This document shows, piece by piece, positions 45,728-54,700 of a stretch of 64,000 nucleotides of DNA (its first letter is position 1; each line of letters begins with the position of its first letter). The stretch is from Comamonas aquatica NBRC 14918 (GTDB lineage Bacteria; Pseudomonadota; Gammaproteobacteria; Burkholderiales; Burkholderiaceae_C). The notes below the pieces were generated by a model. It saw only the letters and a list, made by a program, of their open reading frames with translations, made no database searches and was not told the origin of the DNA. The translations under genes were made by a program, and so were the position numbers. The DNA lies in contig NZ_BBJR01000034.1 in NCBI RefSeq assembly GCF_000739875.1, positions 87,967-151,966 of the forward strand, given 5' to 3'.

Positions 45728-45760
45728 AAAGCCCCAAGCTGTTGATTTGCTTGGGGCTTT
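45728..45760 (-). terminator. Element-borne terminator downstream of tRNA-Phe
   Basis: AAAGCCCCAAGC and GCTTGGGGCTTT form a perfect 12-pair stem; on the minus strand it ends in six T. It replaces the native tRNA terminator, which the insertion moved 11.8 kb away. Confidence 0.75.
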
Positions 45761-45772
45761 TGTTTTTGCCTA

Positions 45773-45790
45773 GACGTCTGTGGACGTCTG
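45773..45790. repeat. GACGTCTG direct repeat beside the attachment site
   Basis: GACGTCTG at 45773-45780 and 45783-45790, exactly ten bases apart (one helical turn), between the tRNA and int. GGACAGT also recurs at 45711 and 45791. Candidate excisionase or integrase sites. Confidence 0.4.
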
Positions 45791-45802
45791 AGGACAGTGT
45801 CT

Positions 45803-45878
45803 TGGTGGCCTGGGACGGGATCGAACCGCCGACACGCGGATTTTCAATCCGCTGCTCTACCAACTGAGCTACCGGGCC
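45803..45878 (-). tRNA. tRNA-Phe (GAA)
   Basis: 76 bases including encoded CCA. The complement reads GGCCCGGTAGCTCAGTTGGT through anticodon loop TTGAAAA and T-loop GGTTCGATCCCG to GGCCACCA; acceptor, D, anticodon and T arms all pair. Its 3' end is the integration site of the element at 33975-45825, and the insertion leaves the gene intact. Confidence 0.97.
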
Positions 45879-45974
45879 TTTACAACTTCAGAGCAGTCTG
45901 TCGTTGTGCCGAAGCCATGATTGTATGCGAACTTTTTGGTCCCAAAATGAAAAACCGGATTTTTTTGAAAAAAC

Positions 45975-46676
45975 TTATCCGCGGCGGCTGCGCCCCAGGT
46001 CCACGCCCAGTTGGCGCAGCTTGCGGTACAGGTGGGTGCGTTCCAAACCGGTCTTCTCTGCCACGCGGGTCATGGAGCCGCCCTCGCGCGCCAGGTGGAA
46101 CTCGAAATACGCTTTTTCAAACCCATCGCGCGCTTCCCGCAAGGGACGGTCCAGGTCGAAGTCCTGGTGGGCACTGGGCATGGCATCCACCGCGCGCAGG
46201 CCCAGGTGGGGGCGCACCATGGCCTCGCCAGCGCCCACATCGGCCACAGGGGTCACCCCTGCCAACACGCCACCGGCCACCGGCGCTGCGGGCTTGGCGG
46301 CGGGTGCACTGGCGTTCTTTGCCAAGCCCTGCTCCACCGCCTTGAGCAGCTTCTGCATGGTGATGGGTTTTTCCAGGAACGACAGCGCACCGATGCGCGT
46401 GGCCTCCACGGCCGTGTCGATGGTGGCGTGGCCACTCATCATGATCACAGGCATGGTCAACTGCCCGGATGCGGCCCACTCCTTGAGCAGGGACACGCCA
46501 TCGGTGTCGGGCATCCAGATATCCAGCAGCACCAGATCGAAGGCACCTGCATTCCGGGCGGCACGCGCCTGTGTGGCGTTGGCCGCCAACTCAACACTGT
46601 GACCTTCATCATTGAGGATCTCCGACAGAAGATCTCTGATGCCCAGTTCGTCGTCCACCACCAGTATGTTTGCCAT
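45975..46676 (-). CDS. NtrX-like response regulator without AAA+ domain
   Basis: 233 residues: receiver domain with phosphoacceptor Asp52 (VLLDIWMP) and Lys in FLEKP, a Pro/Ala linker (about 120-150), and a C-terminal Fis-type helix-turn-helix (RVAEKTGLERTHLYRKLRQL). NtrX has a sigma-54 AAA+ domain between these parts; here it is absent, giving a short REC-Fis regulator that cannot activate sigma-54 promoters. Partner of the adjacent NtrY-like kinase 45 bases upstream, in the same transcript. Confidence 0.88.
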   Translation of the reverse strand: MANILVVDDELGIRDLLSEILNDEGHSVELAANATQARAARNAGAFDLVLLDIWMPDTDGVSLLKEWAASGQLTMPVIMMSGHATIDTAVEATRIGALSFLEKPITMQKLLKAVEQGLAKNASAPAAKPAAPVAGGVLAGVTPVADVGAGEAMVRPHLGLRAVDAMPSAHQDFDLDRPLREARDGFEKAYFEFHLAREGGSMTRVAEKTGLERTHLYRKLRQLGVDLGRSRRG

Positions 46677-46721
46677 GGGTTCGAAAAGCTATGTGCTTAC
46701 AGGTTTCAGGTTCACCGCCTC

Positions 46722-49025
46722 TCACGGTGCCTCGGTGTTTATGGGGACAAATGATAGCGACACTTGCGCGCCTTTCACCAAGCCCCCCTCCAAACGGTTT
46801 GTCAAATCAATCCGTGCGCCGTGTTCGTCAGCAATTTTCTTCACCACGGCCAGCCCCAGTCCCGTGCCCCGCACCTTGGTCGTGACATAGGGTTCGAAGG
46901 CGCGCTGCAGGATGTGGGGCGCAAAGCCTGTGCCACTGTCGCAGATCGACAGGCGCACGCGTTTGCTGCTTTCCACCCATTGCGTGGAAATTTCCACGGG
47001 CACGGGCGCCACACCCAGGGCCTGCGCCTGCTGCAGCGTCGCATCTTGCGCGTTTTGCAGCAGGTTGTGGATGACTTGGCGCAACTGCTGTGTGTCCCCG
47101 GCAATCCAGGGACAGTGTGGATCCAGCTTGGCCTGGACCGACACCTCGGCATTCTCCTCGCCATACAGCTGCAGCAGCTCCAGCACCAGCGCGTTCAGGT
47201 CCAGGGGTTGCAACTCGGCCGCCGGCAGCCGAGCATAGTCGCGAAACTCGTTGACCAGCCGCAGCATGGCACCCACTTGGTCAACGATGGTCTTCACCGA
47301 GCGGTTGAGCAGGGCCTGATCCGCCGGTTCGAGTTTGTCGTTGAGTTTCAGTGCCAGGCGCTCGGCCGACAGCTGGATGGGCGTGAGTGGGTTCTTGATT
47401 TCATGCGCCACGCGACGCGCCACCTCGGCCCAGGCCTTGGAACGCTGGGCCGACACGATTTCCGAAATATCGTCAAACACGATCAGGCGGCGCGACTGCG
47501 GCAATTCGGCGCCCCGCACCACCAGCGTTGTCTTGTCGTGCGGCACCTCGCCACCTTGCGGATCGGCGTCCTGGTGGAACGGCAGCTCCAGCACCTGCTG
47601 CCAGCGGTCGCGCCCGGCATCAGCGCCCCGGTCACCCAGGAACAGCGCAAACTGCTCGCGCACCATGTCGGCCATCACCTTCAGGCTGGGCACTTCGTCC
47701 AGCCGGCGCCCCATGTACACCGCCATCGGCATGCGCAGGATGCGCGTCGCGCTGGGGTTGATGGACAGCACGTGCCACGCATCGTCCAACACCAGCACGC
47801 CGGACGTCAGGTTGTCCAGAATGGTCTGCAGGTTGGTGCGCGCCGCCTTGACCTCGCCCATGCTCTTGTCGACCGCCATGCGGGCATCCAGCAGTTGCTG
47901 CGTCATCAGGGCAAAGGAGCGCGTCAGCCCGCCCAGTTCGTCCTGGGTCTGCAGGGCCATCTTGGGCGTCAGGTCGCCACGCGCCACATCGCGCACGCCC
48001 TGCGCCAGCACCAGCAGCGGCCGCGCCAGCTGATTGCCCAGCAGCACGGCCAGCAGCACCGCGCCAAACACTGCCAGGAACAGGCTCAGCGTCAGCGTGC
48101 CGATGTACATGCGCTGCAGCCCCTGCCGGGCCAGGGCGCGCTCCTGGTACTCGCGGTTGGCGTCCTGTACCGCCAGGGCATTGGTCACCAGCGCGCTGGG
48201 CAAAGGAATGGAGGCCTGCAGAAAGCGTTGTTCCCCACGGAATTCCCAGCGCAGGTTGGTCACCAGCGCCAGGGTTTTGACGTACACCGCCTGCACGTTA
48301 TCGCGCGCCTTGGTGGCGGCCACCTCGTCCAGACCTTCGATGCTGGCCATGGGTTTCAGGCCTGCGCGCAGGCTGCGCAACTGCTGCGCGCTGGGGCGCT
48401 CCGGCGCCAGCTCCAGCAGCGAGGTCCCGGCGCTGGCCACCGCCACACCCGCGCTGTTCCAGAGGATGACGTCGGTCGCACCCAGCTGCTCGCGGATGCG
48501 CTCCAGCACCAGGCCCGCTGCGGCATCCGGCACCTGGGCCAGTTGCTGGCTGGCTGAGCGGGTGTTGTTGGCCATGTCGTTGGCGATCGTCTCCAGCGTC
48601 ACGCTGGCGAGGTTCACCCCGGCGCTCAGCGCCCCTTCCACCTTGACGTCAAACCAGCTCTCGATCGAGCGCGACACGAACTGGTAGGACACCACATAGA
48701 TCAGCAGGCCGGGCACCACGCCCACCAGGGCAAAGATGGCGGCCAGCTTGAACAACAGGCGGCTGCCAAACTTGCGCTGGCGCCAGCGCACGGCCAGGCG
48801 CACCCCCATCCACAGCAGCACCACCAGCAGCGCCGCCGCCACCAGCACGTTCAGCCCGAACAACCAGGCGTAATGCCGCTCGTACAGCTCCCGGTTGTTG
48901 GTCGCCTGCATCAGCAAGAACAGCAGGATCAGGCCGAGGGCACACATCACGGCACCGGCCACCCCCAGGGCCCAACGGGTGGATTTGCGGCTCGCGGAAA
49001 CGGAAGCGTCCATGGAGGACCTCAT
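46722..49025 (-). CDS. NtrY-like membrane sensor histidine kinase
   Basis: 767 residues. Two N-terminal helix pairs (about 20-100), a periplasmic region, a further helix (about 305-330), HAMP (about 330-385), PAS (about 400-500), then the kinase core: H-box VAHEIKNPLTPIQLS, N-box HNLLQNAQDA, G1 CDSGTGFAP and G2 GTGLGLAVVKK. ATG 49025 overlaps the DUF4390 stop by 4 bases; a second ATG at 49013 has its own GAGG site. NtrY-type kinases sense redox or nitrogen signals in other bacteria; the signal here is unknown. Confidence 0.92.
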   Translation of the reverse strand: MRSSMDASVSASRKSTRWALGVAGAVMCALGLILLFLLMQATNNRELYERHYAWLFGLNVLVAAALLVVLLWMGVRLAVRWRQRKFGSRLLFKLAAIFALVGVVPGLLIYVVSYQFVSRSIESWFDVKVEGALSAGVNLASVTLETIANDMANNTRSASQQLAQVPDAAAGLVLERIREQLGATDVILWNSAGVAVASAGTSLLELAPERPSAQQLRSLRAGLKPMASIEGLDEVAATKARDNVQAVYVKTLALVTNLRWEFRGEQRFLQASIPLPSALVTNALAVQDANREYQERALARQGLQRMYIGTLTLSLFLAVFGAVLLAVLLGNQLARPLLVLAQGVRDVARGDLTPKMALQTQDELGGLTRSFALMTQQLLDARMAVDKSMGEVKAARTNLQTILDNLTSGVLVLDDAWHVLSINPSATRILRMPMAVYMGRRLDEVPSLKVMADMVREQFALFLGDRGADAGRDRWQQVLELPFHQDADPQGGEVPHDKTTLVVRGAELPQSRRLIVFDDISEIVSAQRSKAWAEVARRVAHEIKNPLTPIQLSAERLALKLNDKLEPADQALLNRSVKTIVDQVGAMLRLVNEFRDYARLPAAELQPLDLNALVLELLQLYGEENAEVSVQAKLDPHCPWIAGDTQQLRQVIHNLLQNAQDATLQQAQALGVAPVPVEISTQWVESSKRVRLSICDSGTGFAPHILQRAFEPYVTTKVRGTGLGLAVVKKIADEHGARIDLTNRLEGGLVKGAQVSLSFVPINTEAP

Positions 49026-49717
49026 TGCAAAACGCCCAGGTCCACGCGCTCGGTGTGCGTGACCAGCAGGTTCCAGCCCGAACGGCCCAAGGCCCCGATC
49101 TGCAGGGGGCGCGGAAACTGCGAAATATCGATCCGGAAGCGCAGCTGCAGCACGGCCTCGCCCTGGCTCGGCAGCTCGGCCGCCGGACCGATGTGCCAGC
49201 GCACGATGCGCTGCATGGCCTGCAGGGCTTCCTGCAAGCCCTCGAAGGAACTGGACAGCGCTGCGCCAAAGCCCTGCCCTTCGAACGGCTGGCTGCCGGT
49301 GTACAGGCGCCAGCGCCGCGTCAGGGGCTGGTAGCTCAGGCGCATGTAGCGCTGGGCGCTGAGCAGCTCCTGGTCGCTCCAGTACCAGCGCTCGCGCACC
49401 ATGTTCACCTCGGCCACGAAATGCACGGGAATGCCTTTGAGCAAGGCATCCAGCACCAGCTCGGGCAGCGACCAGGGCAGGCTGGCCGTCAGCAGCAGGC
49501 TGCCCCCTTCGCGCTGCAACTGCACGGCCGATGGCGCCGAGGCGTTGGCGGCCGACTCGCCCGACTGCGCCCAGGCCGCAGATGCGCTGGCCATGCCCGC
49601 ACCGGTGGCCAGCACGGCCAGCGCCAACGCACGGCGCTGCTGCCCGTGCGCAGGCAGGGCGTCAGGCGTGTTTTTGCAGCAGGGCGTAGAAGAAGCCGTC
49701 GTGGTCACCCGCGCCAT
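49022..49717 (-). CDS. DUF4390 exported protein
   Basis: 231 residues with a late signal-type segment (QQRRALALAVLATGAGMASA, cleavage near AWAQS) and the DUF4390 body (GIPVHFVAEVNMVRERWYWS, LSYQPLTRRWRLYTG, FRIDISQFPRPLQ). Function unknown; in betaproteobacteria it regularly lies between rsmB and a NtrY-like kinase, as here, so a link to that sensor is plausible. The assigned start overlaps the end of rsmB by 56 bases; no better start keeps the basic signal-peptide N-terminus. Confidence 0.8.
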   Translation of the reverse strand: MARVTTTASSTPCCKNTPDALPAHGQQRRALALAVLATGAGMASASAAWAQSGESAANASAPSAVQLQREGGSLLLTASLPWSLPELVLDALLKGIPVHFVAEVNMVRERWYWSDQELLSAQRYMRLSYQPLTRRWRLYTGSQPFEGQGFGAALSSSFEGLQEALQAMQRIVRWHIGPAAELPSQGEAVLQLRFRIDISQFPRPLQIGALGRSGWNLLVTHTERVDLGVLQ

Positions 49718-51044
49718 TGTCCGGGAGCTGACCGGCCTGCGCCGGAATTCCCGGAATTAAATGCCCAGGAGACGCCAATAACTGCGCCTGGCTGTTGCGC
49801 GCAAGAAACGCTTGAATCTGCGCATCGCCCTCGGCCTTGAAGACCGAACAGGTGCAGTACAGCAGGCGCCCGCCGGCTTGGAGCAGGGGCCACAGCGCAT
49901 CCAGGATCTGCGCCTGGATGGCTGCCAGTTGCGCCACATCGCTGTCACGACGCAGCCAGCGCACATCGGGGTGGCGGCGCACGATGCCGGAAGCGGTGCA
50001 TGGCGCATCCAGCAAGATGGCGTCGAACAACTGGCCACCGTTGGCCTGCTGCCACCACTGCGCGGGCTGGCCCGCATCGGCCACCAGCACCTTGGCATGG
50101 TCCTGCAGGCCGGTGCGTTGCAGGGTGTCGTGGATGCGGGCACTGCGCTCGGCATCCACCTCCAGGGCCGTCACCTGCAGGGGCGAGGCCGCCCCGGCGA
50201 ACTCCAGCAGGTGGACGGTCTTGCCGCCGGGGGCCGCGCAGGCGTCCAGCACCTGCAAGGGCTGGTGCAGATCCAGGCCCTGCAGCAGCAGCGGGGCCGC
50301 CAGCTGCGCCGCGCCGTCCTGCACCGACACCACCCCTTCGGCAAACCCCGGCAGGGCCTGTACCGCCTGGGGCTGGGCCAGCTCCACGCCATCGGCGCCG
50401 AACACACGGCTATCGATATGTATAGCTGTCAGCGCTTGCTGGTATTGGGCTGGACTGCTTTTTTGCCGATTCACCCGCAAGCTCATAGGCGCGTGCGCAT
50501 TGTTGGCCTGCAGGATGCGCTGCCAGTCCTGCGGGTGATCGGCCTTCAAGCGATCGATCCACCATTGCGGATGGTTCCAGCGCGCCACCGGGTCGCCGTC
50601 GGTGGCGGCCACCAGGGCATCGCGCTCGCGCAGGAAACGGCGCAAGCAGGCATTCAGGAAGCCGGCCTGGCGCTGCAGGCTGCCGCGCTTGGCCGCCTCC
50701 ACCGTCTGGTTGACCAGGGTGAAGGGCTCGTACGGGGCCTGTGCCGTGTCCCAGGCCAGGGCCAGGGCCGTGCACAGCAGGGCATCCACCTTGGCCGGTG
50801 GGGCCTTGGGTGCCAACTGCTTGCGCAGCGCCTGGGCCCGTCCCAGCTGGCGCAGCACCTGGAACAGCAGGGCCTGCACCCCGGGGCGCAAGCGGGCCGG
50901 GGCGGCCGCCACCGCGGCGGTGCCCGACTGGCCGGACAGGATCATCTGCAGGCCCTGGGCCACCAGCGCCAGCTGCTGCCACAAGGGGATGGGCGCCGCC
51001 GCCTGTGCGGCCGGGGCCGTGTCTGGAAAAATTTTTCGCGTCAT
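49662..51044 (-). CDS. rsmB: 16S rRNA m5C967 methyltransferase RsmB
   Basis: 460 residues. NusB-like N-terminal domain (about 25-150), then the SAM-dependent methyltransferase: SAM motif DACAAPGGKT (267-276), DAPCTASGIVRRHPDVRW with catalytic-cycle Cys349, and YCTCSV with catalytic Cys399. Residues about 194-209, just after the conserved MSLRVN, are encoded by a copy of the dispersed ATAGCTG repeat on the opposite strand. Residues 421-437 are encoded by codons unusual for this genome (TTA, ATT, GGA). Overlaps the LemA-like gene by 4 bases. No def or fmt gene is adjacent. Confidence 0.93.
   Translation of the reverse strand: MTRKIFPDTAPAAQAAAPIPLWQQLALVAQGLQMILSGQSGTAAVAAAPARLRPGVQALLFQVLRQLGRAQALRKQLAPKAPPAKVDALLCTALALAWDTAQAPYEPFTLVNQTVEAAKRGSLQRQAGFLNACLRRFLRERDALVAATDGDPVARWNHPQWWIDRLKADHPQDWQRILQANNAHAPMSLRVNRQKSSPAQYQQALTAIHIDSRVFGADGVELAQPQAVQALPGFAEGVVSVQDGAAQLAAPLLLQGLDLHQPLQVLDACAAPGGKTVHLLEFAGAASPLQVTALEVDAERSARIHDTLQRTGLQDHAKVLVADAGQPAQWWQQANGGQLFDAILLDAPCTASGIVRRHPDVRWLRRDSDVAQLAAIQAQILDALWPLLQAGGRLLYCTCSVFKAEGDAQIQAFLARNSQAQLLASPGHLIPGIPAQAGQLPDNGAGDHDGFFYALLQKHA
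50422..50466 (+). repeat. Dispersed palindromic repeat, copy C, inside rsmB
   Basis: ATAGCTGTCAGCGCTTGCTG followed by GGGCTGGACTGCTTTTTTG, the best match to copies at 7708 and 55959. It lies within the rsmB coding sequence, antisense to it, and is read through without frameshift or stop. Confidence 0.65.
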
Positions 51045-51625
51045 GCCGTCTGCCGCATCAAAAGCGCAGCGTCTTGTTGAAAGCTGCGGCCAGGCTTCAT
51101 GCCCAGGATGCGTGCCAGCACCCAGGCCGGGAATTGCCCGATCGCACGGTTGTAATCCTCCACGGCCGCATTGAACTGCGCCGTGCAGTGGCGCTGCACC
51201 ACCATCAGCTGCCCCCAGTCCTGCGGCGCAGCGGGTGGCGCCTCGGCCCCCTCACCGCCCTGGGGCTCAGGACACAGCTGCGCATAGGCCTGCCAGGCCA
51301 CCTGCAGGCTTTGCCAAGCGCTGTCCAGCGCGGCAATCGCCTCGGGCCGCAACGGGTGCTGGCGCGCCTGCTGCAGGGCCAGCTCCAGCAAATCGGCACT
51401 GGGCAGCAGGGCGTGGCGGGCATGCTGGGCCGAGGCCTCGGCACCCTCCCCCGCTTCGGCGCGCGCGCAGGTGCGCAGCCATTCCAGGGCAAGCACGAAC
51501 TGTGCATCCAGTGCCGCAAAGGCACTCTTGCAGGTGGTGCGCAAGCGCTGCAGGCGCTTCCAAGCGCCCGCCACCCAAAACACGGTGATGGCCAGCGACA
51601 GCCATTCCAGCGACAAAATCCACAT
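51041..51625 (-). CDS. LemA-like membrane-anchored protein
   Basis: 194 residues: an N-terminal helix (MWILSLEWLSLAITVFWVAG), a long helical middle, and a C-terminal segment FNAAVEDYNRAIGQFPAWVL, then GMKPGRSFQ, which matches the closing LemA motif (YN-x-x-V-x-x-YN ... FP ... F-x-P). LemA proteins are small membrane-anchored helical bundles of unclear role. The middle is more divergent than usual, so the assignment rests on the ends. First gene of the cluster with rsmB, DUF4390 and the two-component pair. Confidence 0.72.
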   Translation of the reverse strand: MWILSLEWLSLAITVFWVAGAWKRLQRLRTTCKSAFAALDAQFVLALEWLRTCARAEAGEGAEASAQHARHALLPSADLLELALQQARQHPLRPEAIAALDSAWQSLQVAWQAYAQLCPEPQGGEGAEAPPAAPQDWGQLMVVQRHCTAQFNAAVEDYNRAIGQFPAWVLARILGMKPGRSFQQDAALLMRQTA

Positions 51626-51649
51626 AGGCGCAGTGTAGCGAGGAGCAAT

Positions 51650-51689
51650 AAAAACGCTCCCTACCCACCCGCAGGCAAGTAGGGAGCGT
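51650..51689 (-). terminator. Terminator of the rpoBC operon
   Basis: ACGCTCCCTAC (51654-51664) and GTAGGGAGCGT (51679-51689) form a perfect 11-pair stem; on the minus strand it is followed by TTTTATTG. It lies about 35 bases after the rpoC stop. Confidence 0.88.
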
Positions 51690-51722
51690 GGAGCACGGGC
51701 CTGGTCTCAGGCCACGCGTCGC

Positions 51723-54700
51723 TTAGGCAGCGCTGTCTTCGGCCGAAGCCTCGACATCACCCGCCATTTCAGCCGCTTCGGCTTCGGCGATGGCGCGGCG
51801 CTCTGCGTCGTCCATGGCGTCCTTGGCCTTGCGTGCCTGGTGGTAGGCCAGGCCGGTACCGGCAGGGATCAGGCGACCCACGATCACGTTTTCCTTCAGG
51901 CCACGCAGCTCGTCGCGCTTGCCCATGATCGCCGCTTCGGTCAGCACGCGGGTGGTTTCCTGGAAGGACGCCGCAGAGATGAACGAGTCGGTCGACAGCG
52001 AGGCCTTGGTGATACCCAGCAGCACGTTGGAGTACGTGGCAGGGATCTTGCCTTGGGCCTGCAGCGCTTCGTTGGTGTTGAGGATCTCGGAACGCTCCAC
52101 CTGCTCGCCAGCGATGTAAGTGGACTCGCCGGGGTTCTCCACCACCACGCGACGCAGCATCTGGCGAACGATCACCTCGATGTGCTTGTCGTTGATCTTC
52201 ACGCCCTGCAGACGGTACACGTCCTGCACTTCGTCCACGATGTAGCGCGACAGTTCCTCGATACCCAGCAGGCGCAGGATGTCTTGTGGGTCGGCGGGGC
52301 CGTCCACGATCAGCTCACCCTTGTTCACCACCTGGCCTTCGTGGACCAGGATGTTGCGCTCCTTGGGCACCAGCTCTTCCCAGACCTTGCCTTCCAGATC
52401 GGTGATCTGCAGGCGGACCTTGCCCTTGGTTTCCTTACCGAAGGACACGGTACCGGTCATCTCGGCCAGCGTGCCCTTGTCCTTGGGCGTACGGGCTTCG
52501 AACAGCTCGGCCACACGGGGCAGACCACCGGTAATGTCGCGGGTCTTCTGACCTTCGACGGGGATACGGGCCAGCACTTCGCCGGGGCCCACGTCCTGGC
52601 CGTCGCGCACCTGGATCAGCGCGCCCACCTGGAAGCCGATCGTCACCGAGTGGTCGGTGCCGGGGATCTTGACTTCCTGGTTGTTGGCGTCGATCAGCTT
52701 GACCTGGGGACGCACCACCTTGGCAGAACCGCGGCGCTTGGGGTCGATCACGACCAGGGTCGACAGACCGGTCACATCGTCCACCTGCTTGGCCACGGTC
52801 AGGCCTTCTTCCACGTTCTCGAACTTCACCTGGCCGGCGTATTCGGTAATGATGGGGCGGGTCAGCGGGTCCCAGTTCGCCAGGATCGTGCCAGCCTTGA
52901 TGGCCTGGTCGGCCTTGATCGTCAGGATGGCGCCGTAAGGCACCTTGTGACGCTCACGCTCGCGACCATTGTCGCTGATGACGATTTCGCCGGAGCGGGA
53001 AATCACCACCAGTTCACCCTTGGTGTTGGTCACATAGCGCATCGTGGCGTTGAAGCCGATCGTGCCGTTGGACTTGGCTTCCACGCTGGACGCAATGGCT
53101 GCACGCGAAGCCGCACCACCGATGTGGAAGGTACGCATGGTCAGCTGGGTACCGGGTTCACCGATGGACTGCGCAGCGATCACACCCACGGCTTCGCCCA
53201 GGTTCACCATGCCACCGCGACCCAGGTCACGACCGTAGCAGGTGGCGCAAAGGCCATAGCGGGTTTCGCAGGTCAGTGCGGTGCGCACCTTGATCTCGTC
53301 CACGCCCTGGGCTTCCAGCTCTTCGATCAAATCTTCGTTGAGCAGGGTGCCGGCAGGCAGCAGCACGGAACGGTTCTCGGGGTGCAGCACGTCTTCGGCG
53401 GTCGAGCGACCCAGCACGCGGTCGCGCAGGGATTCGATCACTTCACCGCCTTCGACGATGGCGCGCATCAGGTAGCCGTTGGAGGTGCCGCAGTCCTGTT
53501 CGGTCACGACCAGGTCTTGCGTGACGTCCACCAGACGACGCGTCAGGTAACCCGAGTTCGCGGTCTTCAACGCCGTGTCGGCCAGACCCTTACGGGCACC
53601 GTGGGTCGAGATGAAGTACTGCAGAACGTTCAGACCTTCGCGGAAGTTCGCAGTAATAGGCGTCTCGATGATCGAGCCATCGGGCTTGGCCATCAGGCCA
53701 CGCATACCGGCCAGCTGACGGATCTGGGCGGCAGAACCCCGGGCGCCGGAGTCGGCCATCATGTAGATGGCGTTGAACGACTCCTGGTCCACCTCGTTGC
53801 CGTGGCGGTCGATGGTCTTCTGGACCTTGAGCTGGTCCATCATCACCTTGGACACGTCGTCACCGGCCTTGCCCCAGATGTCCACCACCTTGTTGTAGCG
53901 CTCACCGGAGGTCACCAGACCCGACACGTACTGCTGCTCGATTTCCTTCACTTCGGACTCGGCGCGGGCCAGGATCTCGGCCTTTTGCGGAGGCACCAGC
54001 ATGTCGTCGATGGACACCGAGAAGCCGGCGTGCGTCGACAGGCGGAAGCCGTTTTGCAGCAGCTTGTCGGCGAACACCACGGTGGCCTTCAGACCGCACT
54101 TGCGGAAGGAAGAGTTGATCAGCTTGGAGATCTCCTTCTTCTTCAGCGCCTTGTTCATGTGGCTGAACGGCAGGCCCTTGGGCAGGATCTCGGACAGCAG
54201 GGCACGGCCCACGGTGGTTTCCACCAGGCTCACGCTCTTTTCGAACTCGCCGGTTTCCTTGTTCTTGGTCCACTCGGGCAGGCGCACGCTGATCTTGGCG
54301 TGCAGCTCGACTTCACCAGCGTCCAGGGCACGTTGCACTTCGTTGGTGTCCACGAACACCATGCCTTCGCCCTTGCCGTTGATCTTGTCGCGGGTCGCAT
54401 GGTACAGACCCAGCACCACGTCCTGCGAAGGCACGATGGAGGGTTCGCCCGACGCGGGGAACAGCACGTTGTTGGAGGCCAGCATCAGCGTGCGGGCTTC
54501 CATCTGCGCTTCCACGGACAGCGGCACGTGCACAGCCATCTGGTCACCGTCGAAGTCGGCGTTGAAGGCCGCGCAAACGAGGGGGTGCAGCTGAATGGCC
54601 TTGCCTTCGATCAGGATGGGCTCGAACGCCTGGATGCCCAAACGGTGCAGCGTAGGCGCACGGTTCAGCATCACGGGGTGTTCCTTGATGACCTCTTCCA

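Larger units (their letters stand above)
33975..45825. mobile_element. P4-like satellite / integrative element in tRNA-Phe
   Basis: About 11.85 kb between a tRNA-Phe gene and a degenerate copy of its 3' end. Contents from the tRNA inwards: tyrosine integrase, toxin-antitoxin pair, AlpA regulator, Ogr/Delta-like zinc finger, small genes, triple AlpA protein, single AlpA protein, primase-helicase, iteron cluster, an AT-richer orphan gene and two coiled-coil genes. This matches the gene set of phage P4-type satellites (int, alpA, delta/ogr, alpha, psu side) and lacks capsid, portal, terminase and conjugation genes. Every gene is on the minus strand. Boundaries are supported by 23-base identical arm repeats at both ends. 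A helper phage is inferred, not seen. Confidence 0.8.

Noticed and set aside
33975..45825. Element as an integrative conjugative element or complete prophage
   Set aside because: No relaxase, type IV secretion, capsid, portal, tail or terminase genes can be seen in its 11.8 kb.
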